Positions 17,865-25,182 of a stretch of 64,000 bases of DNA are shown here, piece after piece. The stretch spans positions 81,031 through 145,030 of the forward strand of contig NZ_ABCM01000015.1 in NCBI RefSeq assembly GCF_000170795.1, written 5' to 3'. The notes under the pieces were generated by a model. It made no database searches, was not told where the DNA came from, and saw nothing but the letters and a program-made list of their open reading frames with translations. This DNA comes from Pedobacter sp. BAL39. GTDB lineage: Bacteria; Bacteroidota; Bacteroidia; Sphingobacteriales; Sphingobacteriaceae. Within the stretch, counting starts at the first letter, position 1. Every line of letters starts with the position of its first letter. The translations under genes and the position numbers were made by a program.

Positions 17865-18230
17865 TTATAAGTGCTTGCAAAGCCGGGTGTAACGCCAGTT
17901 GACCAGGTGTGCTGCGGCAATGACAACACCACCGAGCGGAATCAGTACAGCCTCAAACTCATGGAGGAGGTAGTGTCCGGTAGCAATCAATGCAAAACCT
18001 GCAAGTAGAATGGCAACGGGTAAAGCCTTCCTGTGCCGGGGATAGGAACTGCCCAACGACCAGATACCGACAACAAGGGAAAGTCCGATCATGGTCATTT
18101 CTACCCAGCTATCAGCCAAAAAACCAAGCCCCCACAAAGGCAGCATCGTGATGATAAAAGGAAGCGCCGCGCAGTGTACAGCACAGGCTAGTGAGGCGGT
18201 GATGCCCAGGTGATCTAATTTTTTGCTCAT
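17865..18230 (-). CDS. MerC-domain membrane protein
   Basis: The 121-aa protein has four hydrophobic helices and the MerC motif CAVHCAALP (residues about 16-24), a pair of Cys with a His in the first membrane helix. MerC proteins were first described as mercuric ion transporters; many chromosomal homologues in Bacteroidota have no link to mercury and are of unknown metal. This one is divergently transcribed from the cobW-like gene and shares its palindrome-bearing promoter region, so zinc or another divalent metal is likelier than mercury. No merA, merT or merP is nearby. Confidence 0.85.
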   Translation of the reverse strand: MSKKLDHLGITASLACAVHCAALPFIITMLPLWGLGFLADSWVEMTMIGLSLVVGIWSLGSSYPRHRKALPVAILLAGFALIATGHYLLHEFEAVLIPLGGVVIAAAHLVNWRYTRLCKHL

Positions 18231-18294
18231 TTATGCGATTTGTAAAAGTAAATGCTTCTTCGGAAGCAGCCGGAGGCTTTCGTCCATGCCGCTG

Positions 18295-18302
18295 CAAATA
18301 TA
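18295..18302 (-). promoter_or_regulatory. -7 element for the merC-like gene
   Basis: On the minus strand this reads TATATTTG, a perfect TAnnTTTG. It lies about 65 nt upstream of the merC-like ATG and directly next to palindrome 1 (18305-18319). Confidence 0.5.
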
Positions 18303-18304
18303 CA

Positions 18305-18319
18305 CGCAATATTGTTGCA
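18305..18319. promoter_or_regulatory. Candidate Zur operator, palindrome 1
   Basis: CGCAATATTGTTGCA is an imperfect 15-bp palindrome matching YGCAAYWTWRTTGCA, the pattern shared with palindrome 2. It overlaps the putative -33 region of the cobW-like gene (GTTG 18314-18317) and abuts the -7 element of the merC-like gene, so binding would block both promoters. Confidence 0.5.
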
Positions 18320-18336
18320 TTTAAAATCTAGGTTTG

Positions 18337-18344
18337 TAAGTTTG
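18337..18344 (+). promoter_or_regulatory. -7 element for the cobW-like gene
   Basis: TAAGTTTG is a perfect TAnnTTTG. GTTG at 18314-18317 lies 19 bp upstream as a possible -33 element. The ATG follows at 18363, and palindrome 2 overlaps the 3' end of the element. Confidence 0.55.
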
Positions 18345-18357
18345 CAACTTAATTGCA
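18343..18357. promoter_or_regulatory. Candidate Zur operator, palindrome 2
   Basis: TGCAACTTAATTGCA is a 15-bp palindrome (TGCAAyTnArTTGCA) of the same pattern as 18305-18319, with centres 38 bp apart. It overlaps the -7 element and the likely transcription start of the cobW-like gene. Confidence 0.55.
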
Positions 18358-18362
18358 TTAAG

Positions 18363-19562
18363 ATGAGAAAAAGATTACCTGTAACGGTGTTGAGTGGTTT
18401 CCTTGGTAGTGGGAAGACCACATTGCTAAACCACATCCTGCACAACAGGCAGCAACTGAAGGTGGCGTTGATTGTCAATGACATGAGCGAGCTCAATATT
18501 GATGCCCGGACGGTAGGGCAGCAGGCGCAGCTATCGCGCACAGAGGAAAGGCTGGTGGAGATGAGCAATGGCTGCATCTGTTGCACGCTGCGTGAAGACC
18601 TCATTGCGGAAGTCGCGGAGCTGGCCAGGGCGGATAAATTTGACTACCTCATCATTGAGAGCTCGGGAATTTCGGAGCCTGTCCCGGTCGCCCAGACTTT
18701 TAGCTATGTCGATGAACAGATGGGCATCGACCTTAGTCGCTTTAGCCGGTTAGACACGATGGTAACGGTGGTGGACTGTTTTAATTTTAAGAATGACTTC
18801 GGTACCAATGAGCTGCTCAGGGATCGCGACTGGGTAGATGATGCTGCCGACAGACGTACTATTGTCAACCTGCTCACCGACCAGATTGAGTTTGCGAATG
18901 TTATCCTCCTAAATAAAACCGATCTGGTAGATGCCGACGACCTGCGTCTGATCAGGGCAGTGGTTCATAAACTCAATCCCTCAGCCCGTTTGCTGGAAAC
19001 CTCTTTTGGACAGATTGATCCCAGCCAGATCCTTGATACGGGACTTTTTGATTTTGAGCAATCCTCCCGGTCGGCAGGCTGGATCAGTGAACTACAGCAC
19101 ATTCATGTCCCCGAAACAACGGAGTATGGCATCAGCAGTACAGTTTTCCGGGCAGCCCGACCTTTTCATCCGGAACGGCTATGGCGTTACATGACTGATG
19201 ACTTTCCTGCAAATGTACTGCGCACAAAAGGCTTGTTCTGGCTGGCAGCGTTGCGCGACCATGCGCTGAATTTCTCACAAGCTGGTGGATCACTCCGAAT
19301 CGACAGTGCCGGCACCTGGTGGGCAAGCATGCCCCTGGATCAGCGCCTACGCTATGAAGATTATGTGCTGAACCAGAAAGAGATAGAAAACAAATGGGAT
19401 CCACGCTTTGGCGATCGTCTGAATGAGCTCGTGTTTATCGGTCAGGACCTTGATCCGGTACTCCTGAAAGCGGAACTGGAAAACTGTCTGCTTGATGAGG
19501 CAGAGCTCCTGGTTTATGCGGCTAATGGACATTTTAACAACCCATTTGACCAAATGTTGTAG
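18363..19562 (+). CDS. CobW/COG0523-type G3E GTPase, putative zinc chaperone
   Basis: The start is the ATG at 18363 (MRKRLPVTVLSGFLGSGKTT); the longer open frame would begin inside the promoter. The 399-aa protein has Walker A GFLGSGKT (12-19), the metal-binding CxCC motif at 71-74 (GCICCTLR), the switch-like ESSGISEPVPVAQ, and the guanine-recognition motif NKTDL. A CobW C-terminal domain occupies about 270-390. Zinc-regulated members of this family (ZagA, ZigA, ZNG1) deliver zinc to client metalloproteins during zinc shortage; others serve cobalamin synthesis or nitrile hydratase. The Zur-like gene, the ABC operon and the two palindromes in the promoter support zinc. Confidence 0.9.
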   Translation: MRKRLPVTVLSGFLGSGKTTLLNHILHNRQQLKVALIVNDMSELNIDARTVGQQAQLSRTEERLVEMSNGCICCTLREDLIAEVAELARADKFDYLIIESSGISEPVPVAQTFSYVDEQMGIDLSRFSRLDTMVTVVDCFNFKNDFGTNELLRDRDWVDDAADRRTIVNLLTDQIEFANVILLNKTDLVDADDLRLIRAVVHKLNPSARLLETSFGQIDPSQILDTGLFDFEQSSRSAGWISELQHIHVPETTEYGISSTVFRAARPFHPERLWRYMTDDFPANVLRTKGLFWLAALRDHALNFSQAGGSLRIDSAGTWWASMPLDQRLRYEDYVLNQKEIENKWDPRFGDRLNELVFIGQDLDPVLLKAELENCLLDEAELLVYAANGHFNNPFDQML

Positions 19563-19625
19563 GCCCCGCATGCGTAAAAAGCAGTTCTAAATCCTCGATG
19601 TCGTTATAAGTTGCTATAATCGCGA

Positions 19626-19670
19626 CTAAAAAAAACGGGCATCTGGTTGACAGGTGCCCGTTTTTTTTTT
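19626..19670. terminator. Bidirectional intrinsic terminator
   Basis: Stem ACGGGCATCTG with CAGGTGCCCGT (19635-19645 with 19651-19661), loop GTTGA, A tract and ten T residues. It lies between the convergent cobW-like and ABC-F genes. Confidence 0.93.
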
Positions 19671-19688
19671 AGTTGAGTTAAACTGTTA

Positions 19689-21311
19689 TTATTTATACAT
19701 TTCGGCTCTCAGAGCTGCAACATCAGCACTGGTGATGTATTCGTCATACGTCATCATTTTATCAATGGTTCCTCGTGGCGTCAGTTCGATAATCCTGGTC
19801 GCTACGGATTCTGTCAGCGCATGATCTCGCGAAGTAAACAACGCTGTTCCCTTAAAGTCTTTCATCCCGTTGTTGAGGGCGGTGATCGACTCCAGGTCCA
19901 GGTGATTCGTTGGCTCATCAAAAAGTAAAAGATTGGCATGTCTCAGCATCATTTGCGAGAACATACAACGCATTTTCTCACCTCCGGAAAGGACCTTTAC
20001 ATTTTTTAGTACCTCTTCACCGGAAAACAGCATCCTGCCAAGGAAACTCCTGACAAACTGTTCATCCTGATCGGTACCGGAGTACTCACGCAACCAGTCT
20101 ACCAGGTTCTCATCTTTGTTTTCAAAATAAGGCGTATTGTCGTTCGGGATATCGGCAACGTTGATCGTTACCCCGAATTTAAATTCTCCGGTATAGTTTT
20201 TTTCTCTTTCCGTTAATACATTGTAAAAGGCCGTTGTGGCCAGGCTATTTTGCGACAGCACGGCAATTTTATCACCCTTATTTACCATGAAGCTGATGTT
20301 TTTAAACATCACCTCACCATTCAGTGTGCAGGATAGGTTTTCCACCTGCAGGATCTGGTCGCCAGCCTCTCTGCCCAGGTTATTGAACAGGATGGCAGGA
20401 TATTTCCTGCTGGAAGCCTTGATTTCCGAGATATCGATTTTATCGAGAGCTTTCTTACGGGAAGTCGCTTGTTTCGACTTAGAAGCATTCGCACTGAATC
20501 GCTGAATAAACTCCTGAAGCTCCTTTACTTTCTCTTCCAGCTTTTTGTTTTGATCACTGCGTTGTTTCAGGGCCAGCTGACTGGATTCATACCAGAAAGA
20601 GTAATTACCGGAATAAATATTCATTTTACTAAAGTCGATATCGACGATATGCGTACATACCGCATCCAGGAAGTGCCTGTCGTGGGAAACTACCAAAACA
20701 ATGTTCTGGTAATCAGCAAGGAAGTTTTCCAGCCACGCAATGGTATCGATGTCCAAATCGTTGGTAGGCTCATCCAGCAACAAGATATCCGGGTTACCAA
20801 ATAAAGCCTGAGCAAGTAACACACGTACTTTTTGATTACCATCAAGCTCCTTAAGTTGTTTGTAGTGATGTTCTTCCTTTATGCCAAGGTTGCTGAGCAT
20901 GGTCGCTGCATTGCTTTCCATATTCCATCCATCCATTTCTGCAAACCTGTTTTCCAGTTCTCCGGCACGCTCACCATCTTTATCAGTGAAGTCTTCCTTC
21001 ATGTAGATGGCATCCTTCTCCTTCATGATGTCATACAATTCTTTATGACCCATCATGACCGTTTCGATCACTGTAAACTCATCAAACTCATAGTGGTTTT
21101 GCTTTAACACCGCCATACGTTCTCCAGGGGTGAAAGCAACACTGCCAGTGGTCTGGTTCACTTCGCCCGAAAGGATCTTTAGAAATGTAGACTTACCTGC
21201 ACCGTTTGCCCCAATTACGCCATAACAGTTGCCATGGGTGAATTTTAGGTTTACATCTTCAAATAAGGTACGCTTTCCATAGCGCAGGGATAAATTAGAA
21301 ACTGAAATCAT
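19689..21311 (-). CDS. ABC-F family ATPase
   Basis: The start is the ATG at 21309-21311 (MISVSNLSLRYGKRTL), giving 540 aa; the longer open frame includes the promoter. Two ABC domains are joined by a linker rich in charged residues (about 235-310, SDQNKKLEEKVKELQEF). Both Walker A motifs (GANGAGKST; the second is degenerate, LSQNSLATT) and both Walker B motifs (LLLDEPTNDLD and LLFDEPTNHLD) can be read. There are no membrane helices: ABC-F proteins act on ribosomes. The degenerate second Walker A and overall pattern are those of YbiT-like members. Role in translation or antibiotic protection cannot be chosen from sequence. Confidence 0.92.
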   Translation of the reverse strand: MISVSNLSLRYGKRTLFEDVNLKFTHGNCYGVIGANGAGKSTFLKILSGEVNQTTGSVAFTPGERMAVLKQNHYEFDEFTVIETVMMGHKELYDIMKEKDAIYMKEDFTDKDGERAGELENRFAEMDGWNMESNAATMLSNLGIKEEHHYKQLKELDGNQKVRVLLAQALFGNPDILLLDEPTNDLDIDTIAWLENFLADYQNIVLVVSHDRHFLDAVCTHIVDIDFSKMNIYSGNYSFWYESSQLALKQRSDQNKKLEEKVKELQEFIQRFSANASKSKQATSRKKALDKIDISEIKASSRKYPAILFNNLGREAGDQILQVENLSCTLNGEVMFKNISFMVNKGDKIAVLSQNSLATTAFYNVLTEREKNYTGEFKFGVTINVADIPNDNTPYFENKDENLVDWLREYSGTDQDEQFVRSFLGRMLFSGEEVLKNVKVLSGGEKMRCMFSQMMLRHANLLLFDEPTNHLDLESITALNNGMKDFKGTALFTSRDHALTESVATRIIELTPRGTIDKMMTYDEYITSADVAALRAEMYK

Positions 21312-21330
21312 ATTGATGAAAAATAAGCCG

Positions 21331-21338
21331 CAAAGGTA
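21331..21338 (-). promoter_or_regulatory. -7 element for the ABC-F gene
   Basis: Minus strand TACCTTTG, a perfect TAnnTTTG, 20 nt upstream of the ABC-F start. No clear -33 element was seen. The rest of the 324-bp divergent gap to the DUF6266 gene is AT-rich with no gene. Confidence 0.45.
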
Positions 21339-21635
21339 GGCATAATTTATTAAAGCATATAGGACATCAGCAGGGTAACGCAGTTCAGGACTCAATAACC
21401 TTATCGCATCACCAGCTAATATGCGACTAAATTTAAATATGCTTTGATTGTGTTTTAAATAATATTTGAAAAGAAGTTAATAGGGCAAAATGACTATTCA
21501 AGGTATGATTAATAACTACTTATCAAATAAAAAAAATACAATTAATTCTAGTGTTGACTTAGATCTTGAATAGAATATTCCTATATTGGGTTAACATTAA
21601 TTTTAGATCAATATTAAACTTAAAATCGTCTCATT

Positions 21636-22481
21636 ATGGCAATAGGTAAAGGCCCAAATGGCCAATTCATCGGAAAATCTGGAAATATAGTATCTTATAT
21701 GCTGAATGGTCAGTACGTAAGCAGGACAATTGGTGCCTATAATGGCAAGCCCACCATCAGACAAAAGGCTAACTTTCAGGCGATGTCTTTAACCATGGAC
21801 TTCCTGCGGCCAATTAAGGACTTCGTTAAGGTAAGTTTTGGCCTTGAAGCCAGTGGGACGACAAAAAATGCGCATAATTTGGCGACTTCCTATATTAAAA
21901 AGAATGCAGTTCAGGGAGAATATCCGAATTTAAGTATTGACTACAGCAAGGTCATCTTGAGCAATAGCAATGGTCGGGTGCCTGTGGCTAAGGATGTTCA
22001 GATCACAAAGACCGAGGAAGGGGTGATTGTCAGCTGGGATCCCGGGGAACGCGACTATTACCGTGGCCGCGGTGAGGACAGCGCCATGATTGTGCTCTGT
22101 TTTCCGGGGCTTCGAGATAGCAGAATGTATTTTAATGCGGCAAAAAGAAGTGCAGCTAAGTTTTTTATTCCCCTGAGCAAAAAACTGCTTGATCACCCTA
22201 TGGAAACCTTTATGTGTTTCAGGTCTGCTGATGCGACAGAAATTTCGGACAGTATGTACGTCGGTAACCTGAACGGACAGGCTGAAACTGCACAGGATAA
22301 ACTGAACAAGAAGAAATATATGGAGGTAAAAACACGTTTTGATGTTGTGGAGGCCAGTTATATGGCACGCATAGCGGCGGAAGACGGGGCGTTTCCGGAT
22401 GATAAGGCTTTCAGGATCTTAATGAAGGAATATGAGGTGCTTCAGGAAAAACTGCGTACGATGCCTGGAAAGCCCGAATGA
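21636..22481 (+). CDS. DUF6266 family protein
   Basis: The 281-aa protein begins MAIGKGPNGQFIGKSGNIVSY, the opening typical of the DUF6266 family of Sphingobacteria. It has no signal peptide or membrane segment. Predicted body: a beta-rich N-terminal half with YKKNAV-type segments, a fibronectin-like middle (VQITKTEEGVIVSWDPGE, about 125-145) and a helical C-terminus from about 225. The function is unknown. In Pedobacter relatives such genes often occur in several copies per genome. The next gene begins 33 bp downstream in the same direction. Confidence 0.8.
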   Translation: MAIGKGPNGQFIGKSGNIVSYMLNGQYVSRTIGAYNGKPTIRQKANFQAMSLTMDFLRPIKDFVKVSFGLEASGTTKNAHNLATSYIKKNAVQGEYPNLSIDYSKVILSNSNGRVPVAKDVQITKTEEGVIVSWDPGERDYYRGRGEDSAMIVLCFPGLRDSRMYFNAAKRSAAKFFIPLSKKLLDHPMETFMCFRSADATEISDSMYVGNLNGQAETAQDKLNKKKYMEVKTRFDVVEASYMARIAAEDGAFPDDKAFRILMKEYEVLQEKLRTMPGKPE

Positions 22482-22514
22482 AAAACATTATTTTCGTGTT
22501 CAATCTGATGTAAA

Positions 22515-23141
22515 TTGATTAAACAGGAATTGATCAGTCACCTTGCCGCATCACCCGGCGGTAAAATGGCTGCCTTACTTAATGGTATTGCAGAGGTTCA
22601 GTTTGCTGACCTTAGGGACGAACGCAGCTGGAAACTTCGGCCGGAGCAGGAATCGCCCTCGAAGAAAGGTCAACCCTTCACTTTGAGGGATGTGCTCGAC
22701 CTTAGCATGGGTGCCGACAAGGAGATGGCTTTCCGCGCTGCATGGCTGCTGGAACAATTAACAATTGTATATCAGGGTTTTACGGTAGTTTTTGAGCTTT
22801 TCCTCGAAGGTCTGCCACAGCTCAGAAATCATTCTGTGATGCGCCATTACGGCAAGATTTTCGCCTGCGCTACAGGCAAAAATGCGCCGGAAGGCTTACG
22901 CATGCTGCTGCTTTCAAAGGATCTGAACGCCGAAGCTGAGTTGTTCTTCGGCTGGCTCATCGAAGAGGCTACACCCGTTGCGGTAAAAGTACATGCCATG
23001 CAGTCGCTGGCCAACCTTGCCCCACGTTACGCCTGGATAAAGGAAGAACTTCTGGAAACGATCGCTTACCTGGAGTCAAGGGAAAGTATTGCCTTCTTTG
23101 CCCGCGCGAGGCAGATTCGAAAGCAGTTGAAAAAGCTTTAG
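22515..23141 (+). CDS. Unrecognised helical-repeat protein
   Basis: No family was recognised with confidence. The 208-aa sequence is all-helical, with blocks such as KEMAFRAAWLLEQL, VAVKVHAMQSLANLA and IKEELLETIAYL that look like HEAT or ARM repeats. It lacks a signal peptide. The frame opens with a TTG at 22515; an ATG at 22566 (MAALLNG) is the alternative, and no good ribosome-binding site decides. It lies 33 bp after DUF6266 and 50 bp before the nitroreductase gene, but a promoter-like TAACTTTG precedes the latter. Confidence 0.7.
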   Translation: MIKQELISHLAASPGGKMAALLNGIAEVQFADLRDERSWKLRPEQESPSKKGQPFTLRDVLDLSMGADKEMAFRAAWLLEQLTIVYQGFTVVFELFLEGLPQLRNHSVMRHYGKIFACATGKNAPEGLRMLLLSKDLNAEAELFFGWLIEEATPVAVKVHAMQSLANLAPRYAWIKEELLETIAYLESRESIAFFARARQIRKQLKKL

Positions 23142-23160
23142 TGGTCAACTGAAAAAGGCT

Positions 23161-23168
23161 TAACTTTG
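23161..23168 (+). promoter_or_regulatory. -7 element for the nitroreductase gene
   Basis: TAACTTTG, a perfect TAnnTTTG, 24 nt upstream of the ATG at 23192; no convincing -33 element. Confidence 0.4.
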
Positions 23169-23191
23169 CCTGAATTGAACACAATGCCACT

Positions 23192-23770
23192 ATGGAAAAA
23201 GAAATAGACATCCTTACTCATATCATAAAAAGAAGACGCAGTATCTTCCCTGCGAGTTATACCGCTGAAGAGATTCCTGTTGAACAGATCCAGCAGGTGC
23301 TGGAAAGTGCAAATTATGCGCCTACACACAAACTGACCGAGCCCTGGCGCTTCGTTGTATTCAGACAAGCAGGTAAATTAAAACTCGCTGAAGAGCTGGC
23401 ACGATTGTACAAAGAAACCACACCTACGGATAAATTCCTGCAAAAGAAATACGAGAGCATCCTGGAAAAAGCAGCACAGTCCAGTTGCATCATTACACTC
23501 AGTGCCCATCTGAACAGTGATAAAATCCCGGAATGGGAAGAGCTGGCGGCGTTGGCCTGTGCAGTACAGAATATGGCACTTACCGCTGAGGCATTGAATA
23601 TTGGCGCTTACTGGAGCTCGCCCGGCATGATCTCCGATCTTAACGGCTTCCTGGAGATGGGGGCGCAGGACAAATGTTTCGGTTTGTTTTACATGGGATA
23701 CCACAATGATGTTCCCCGTGAAGCGAAAAGAACACCTATTGAAGACAAAGTAAAATGGGTGGAATCGTAA
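23192..23770 (+). CDS. Nitroreductase-family FMN protein
   Basis: A 192-aa protein of the NfsB/YdjA-like superfamily: the opening IKRRRSIFPASYTAEEIP and ANYAPTHKLTEPWRFVVF provide the FMN-phosphate Arg residues, and the core helix ACAVQNMALTAEALNIGAYWSSPG is standard. It probably reduces an organic substrate with NAD(P)H in the cytoplasm; substrate is not known. The stop overlaps the next start codon in a TAATG, so the two genes are coupled. Confidence 0.9.
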   Translation: MEKEIDILTHIIKRRRSIFPASYTAEEIPVEQIQQVLESANYAPTHKLTEPWRFVVFRQAGKLKLAEELARLYKETTPTDKFLQKKYESILEKAAQSSCIITLSAHLNSDKIPEWEELAALACAVQNMALTAEALNIGAYWSSPGMISDLNGFLEMGAQDKCFGLFYMGYHNDVPREAKRTPIEDKVKWVES

Positions 23771-24222
23771 TGGAAGAGATCAAAAATTTGCTATTTGAAC
23801 ACTGCCTGGAGTTTATCAATAAAAGAATCCAGACAGCAGATGTTGCCCTTGCACAAGCCCGTGAAGCTAGTAACGATGATACAAAAAGTAGCGCCGGGGA
23901 TAAATTTGAAACCACCAGGGAGATGATGCAGCAGGACATCAGCAGGAACAAAAGCCTGCTCATGGATGCACAGCAAAACCTGCAGCTGCTCAATAGCGTA
24001 AAGGAAGTTCCTGCAGGCGACCGGGTAAGGAATGGAAGCCTGGTATATACTGACCAGGGTGCCTTTTACATTAGCATCAGTGCAGGGCAATTGACGATAG
24101 GGAAAGAGGTGTTTTTTGCGGTCTCTGCGGCATCCCCGATCGGGCAGCTGCTGATGGGTAAAAAAACAGGAGACAGTTTTACCTTTAATGGTAAAACGTA
24201 TCTCCTGAAATCCATCCTCTGA
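23770..24222 (+). CDS. GreA/GreB C-terminal-domain-like protein
   Basis: From the ATG at 23770 the protein has 150 aa. Residues about 10-80 are a long helical segment that may form a coiled coil; residues about 85-150 match the FKBP-like C-terminal domain of GreA/GreB (VRNGSLVYTDQGAFYISISAG, ASPIGQLLMGKKTGDSFTFNGK). Similar Bacteroidota proteins are often mislabelled 3-oxoacyl-ACP synthase in databases. The canonical GreA acidic tip (DD/DE at the coiled-coil apex) is not obvious, so a classical transcript-cleavage role is uncertain. Confidence 0.8.
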   Translation: MEEIKNLLFEHCLEFINKRIQTADVALAQAREASNDDTKSSAGDKFETTREMMQQDISRNKSLLMDAQQNLQLLNSVKEVPAGDRVRNGSLVYTDQGAFYISISAGQLTIGKEVFFAVSAASPIGQLLMGKKTGDSFTFNGKTYLLKSIL

Positions 24223-24243
24223 TTAATCGGAATTTATAGGATT

Positions 24244-24281
24244 GCTGATACCTGAACCCGAACAAAGGTCCGGGTATCAGC
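24244..24281. terminator. Hairpin between convergent genes, probable terminator
   Basis: 9-bp perfect stem (GCTGATACC with GGTATCAGC) and a 20-nt loop that can pair further (ACCCG, CCGGG). T tracts are weak. Confidence 0.55.
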
Positions 24282-24288
24282 AAATGTT

Positions 24289-25176
24289 TCATTTGAAACT
24301 TTTATTAATGCTATGGTATAGGTTTCTGGCAGTGTAAGTACCGGGATCTATAATTCTCCTGACCGTCATCAATGGGTAGATTTCATCACGTCTGGTCGAC
24401 AGGATGAAGGCGGCTTTAAAACCGTGTTCTTCCAGTTTATGCAGCTCTGATGCCTTGGATACACCATAGGGATAGGCAAAGTAAGTGATTTTCTTTCCGG
24501 TGATCTGCTCTAGTTTTTTGGTCGGCTGATCAATCTGGATATCCCAGTCCTCCGCTGTAAACTGACTGAAGTTTTTGTGGTTCCAGGTGTGACTGGCAAT
24601 CACGTGACCTTTGTCTGAAAGGTCTTTGATCTGTGTTTTGCTCATATATCTTGGCCGGCCAATGGATACGGTCATCAGGAAGAAAACACCCTTAAAGCCA
24701 TATTTTTCCAATGTCGGTGCACCTACAGTATACTGGTCAAGGTCTGTATCATCAAAGCTGATCATAATGGGTTTTTCGGGTAAGGCTTTACCAAATTTCA
24801 GGTAATCGTACAACTGGTCCGGTAGGATGGTATGGTAACCGCTGTCGGCCAGCATCTTGATGTGTTCCCTGAACTTTGCTGGTGGAATGATGTCGTCGTG
24901 CGCCCTTTTGGAATCACTGGCTTTCCAGTCCCTGATCTGATGGTAACACAATACCGGAACTTCTTTTTTTGCTAGAATTTCGGCCGCAGAAGCTGCTTTA
25001 CCATTGCCGATGGCAGCAGTGTCGGCTCCTGACCCAGGTTGCTCTTCCGACGTACCCTTCTGAGCAGTGGTCAGTGTGTCATTGCCGATAGCTCCTGTGC
25101 GCGCCTGTGATGAATTGCTGCATCTGCTGAAGATCAGCACCGCAGACAGTCCCAATATAAATAATCCGCTCTTCAT
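24289..25176 (-). CDS. NodB-type polysaccharide deacetylase lipoprotein, copy 2
   Basis: The 295-aa protein has a lipoprotein signal (MKSGLFILGLSAVLIFSRC, Cys19) and a Ser/Thr/Ala-rich linker to about residue 70. The NodB (carbohydrate esterase 4) fold follows: VPVLCYHQIRDW, ISFDDTDLDQ (motif 1, the metal/catalytic Asp pair), SHTWNH (motif 2, the His pair) and YFAYPYG (motif 3). Likely target is a peptidoglycan or an extracellular polysaccharide; not determinable. It is about 60% identical by eye to the gene immediately upstream and lies 6 bp after it, so this is a tandem duplication and a two-gene operon. Confidence 0.9.
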   Translation of the reverse strand: MKSGLFILGLSAVLIFSRCSNSSQARTGAIGNDTLTTAQKGTSEEQPGSGADTAAIGNGKAASAAEILAKKEVPVLCYHQIRDWKASDSKRAHDDIIPPAKFREHIKMLADSGYHTILPDQLYDYLKFGKALPEKPIMISFDDTDLDQYTVGAPTLEKYGFKGVFFLMTVSIGRPRYMSKTQIKDLSDKGHVIASHTWNHKNFSQFTAEDWDIQIDQPTKKLEQITGKKITYFAYPYGVSKASELHKLEEHGFKAAFILSTRRDEIYPLMTVRRIIDPGTYTARNLYHSINKSFK

Positions 25177-25182
25177 TTCGGT

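Noticed and set aside
17865..18230. Mercury-resistance operon
   Set aside because: Only a MerC-like protein is present; merA, merT, merP and merR are absent and the context points to zinc.
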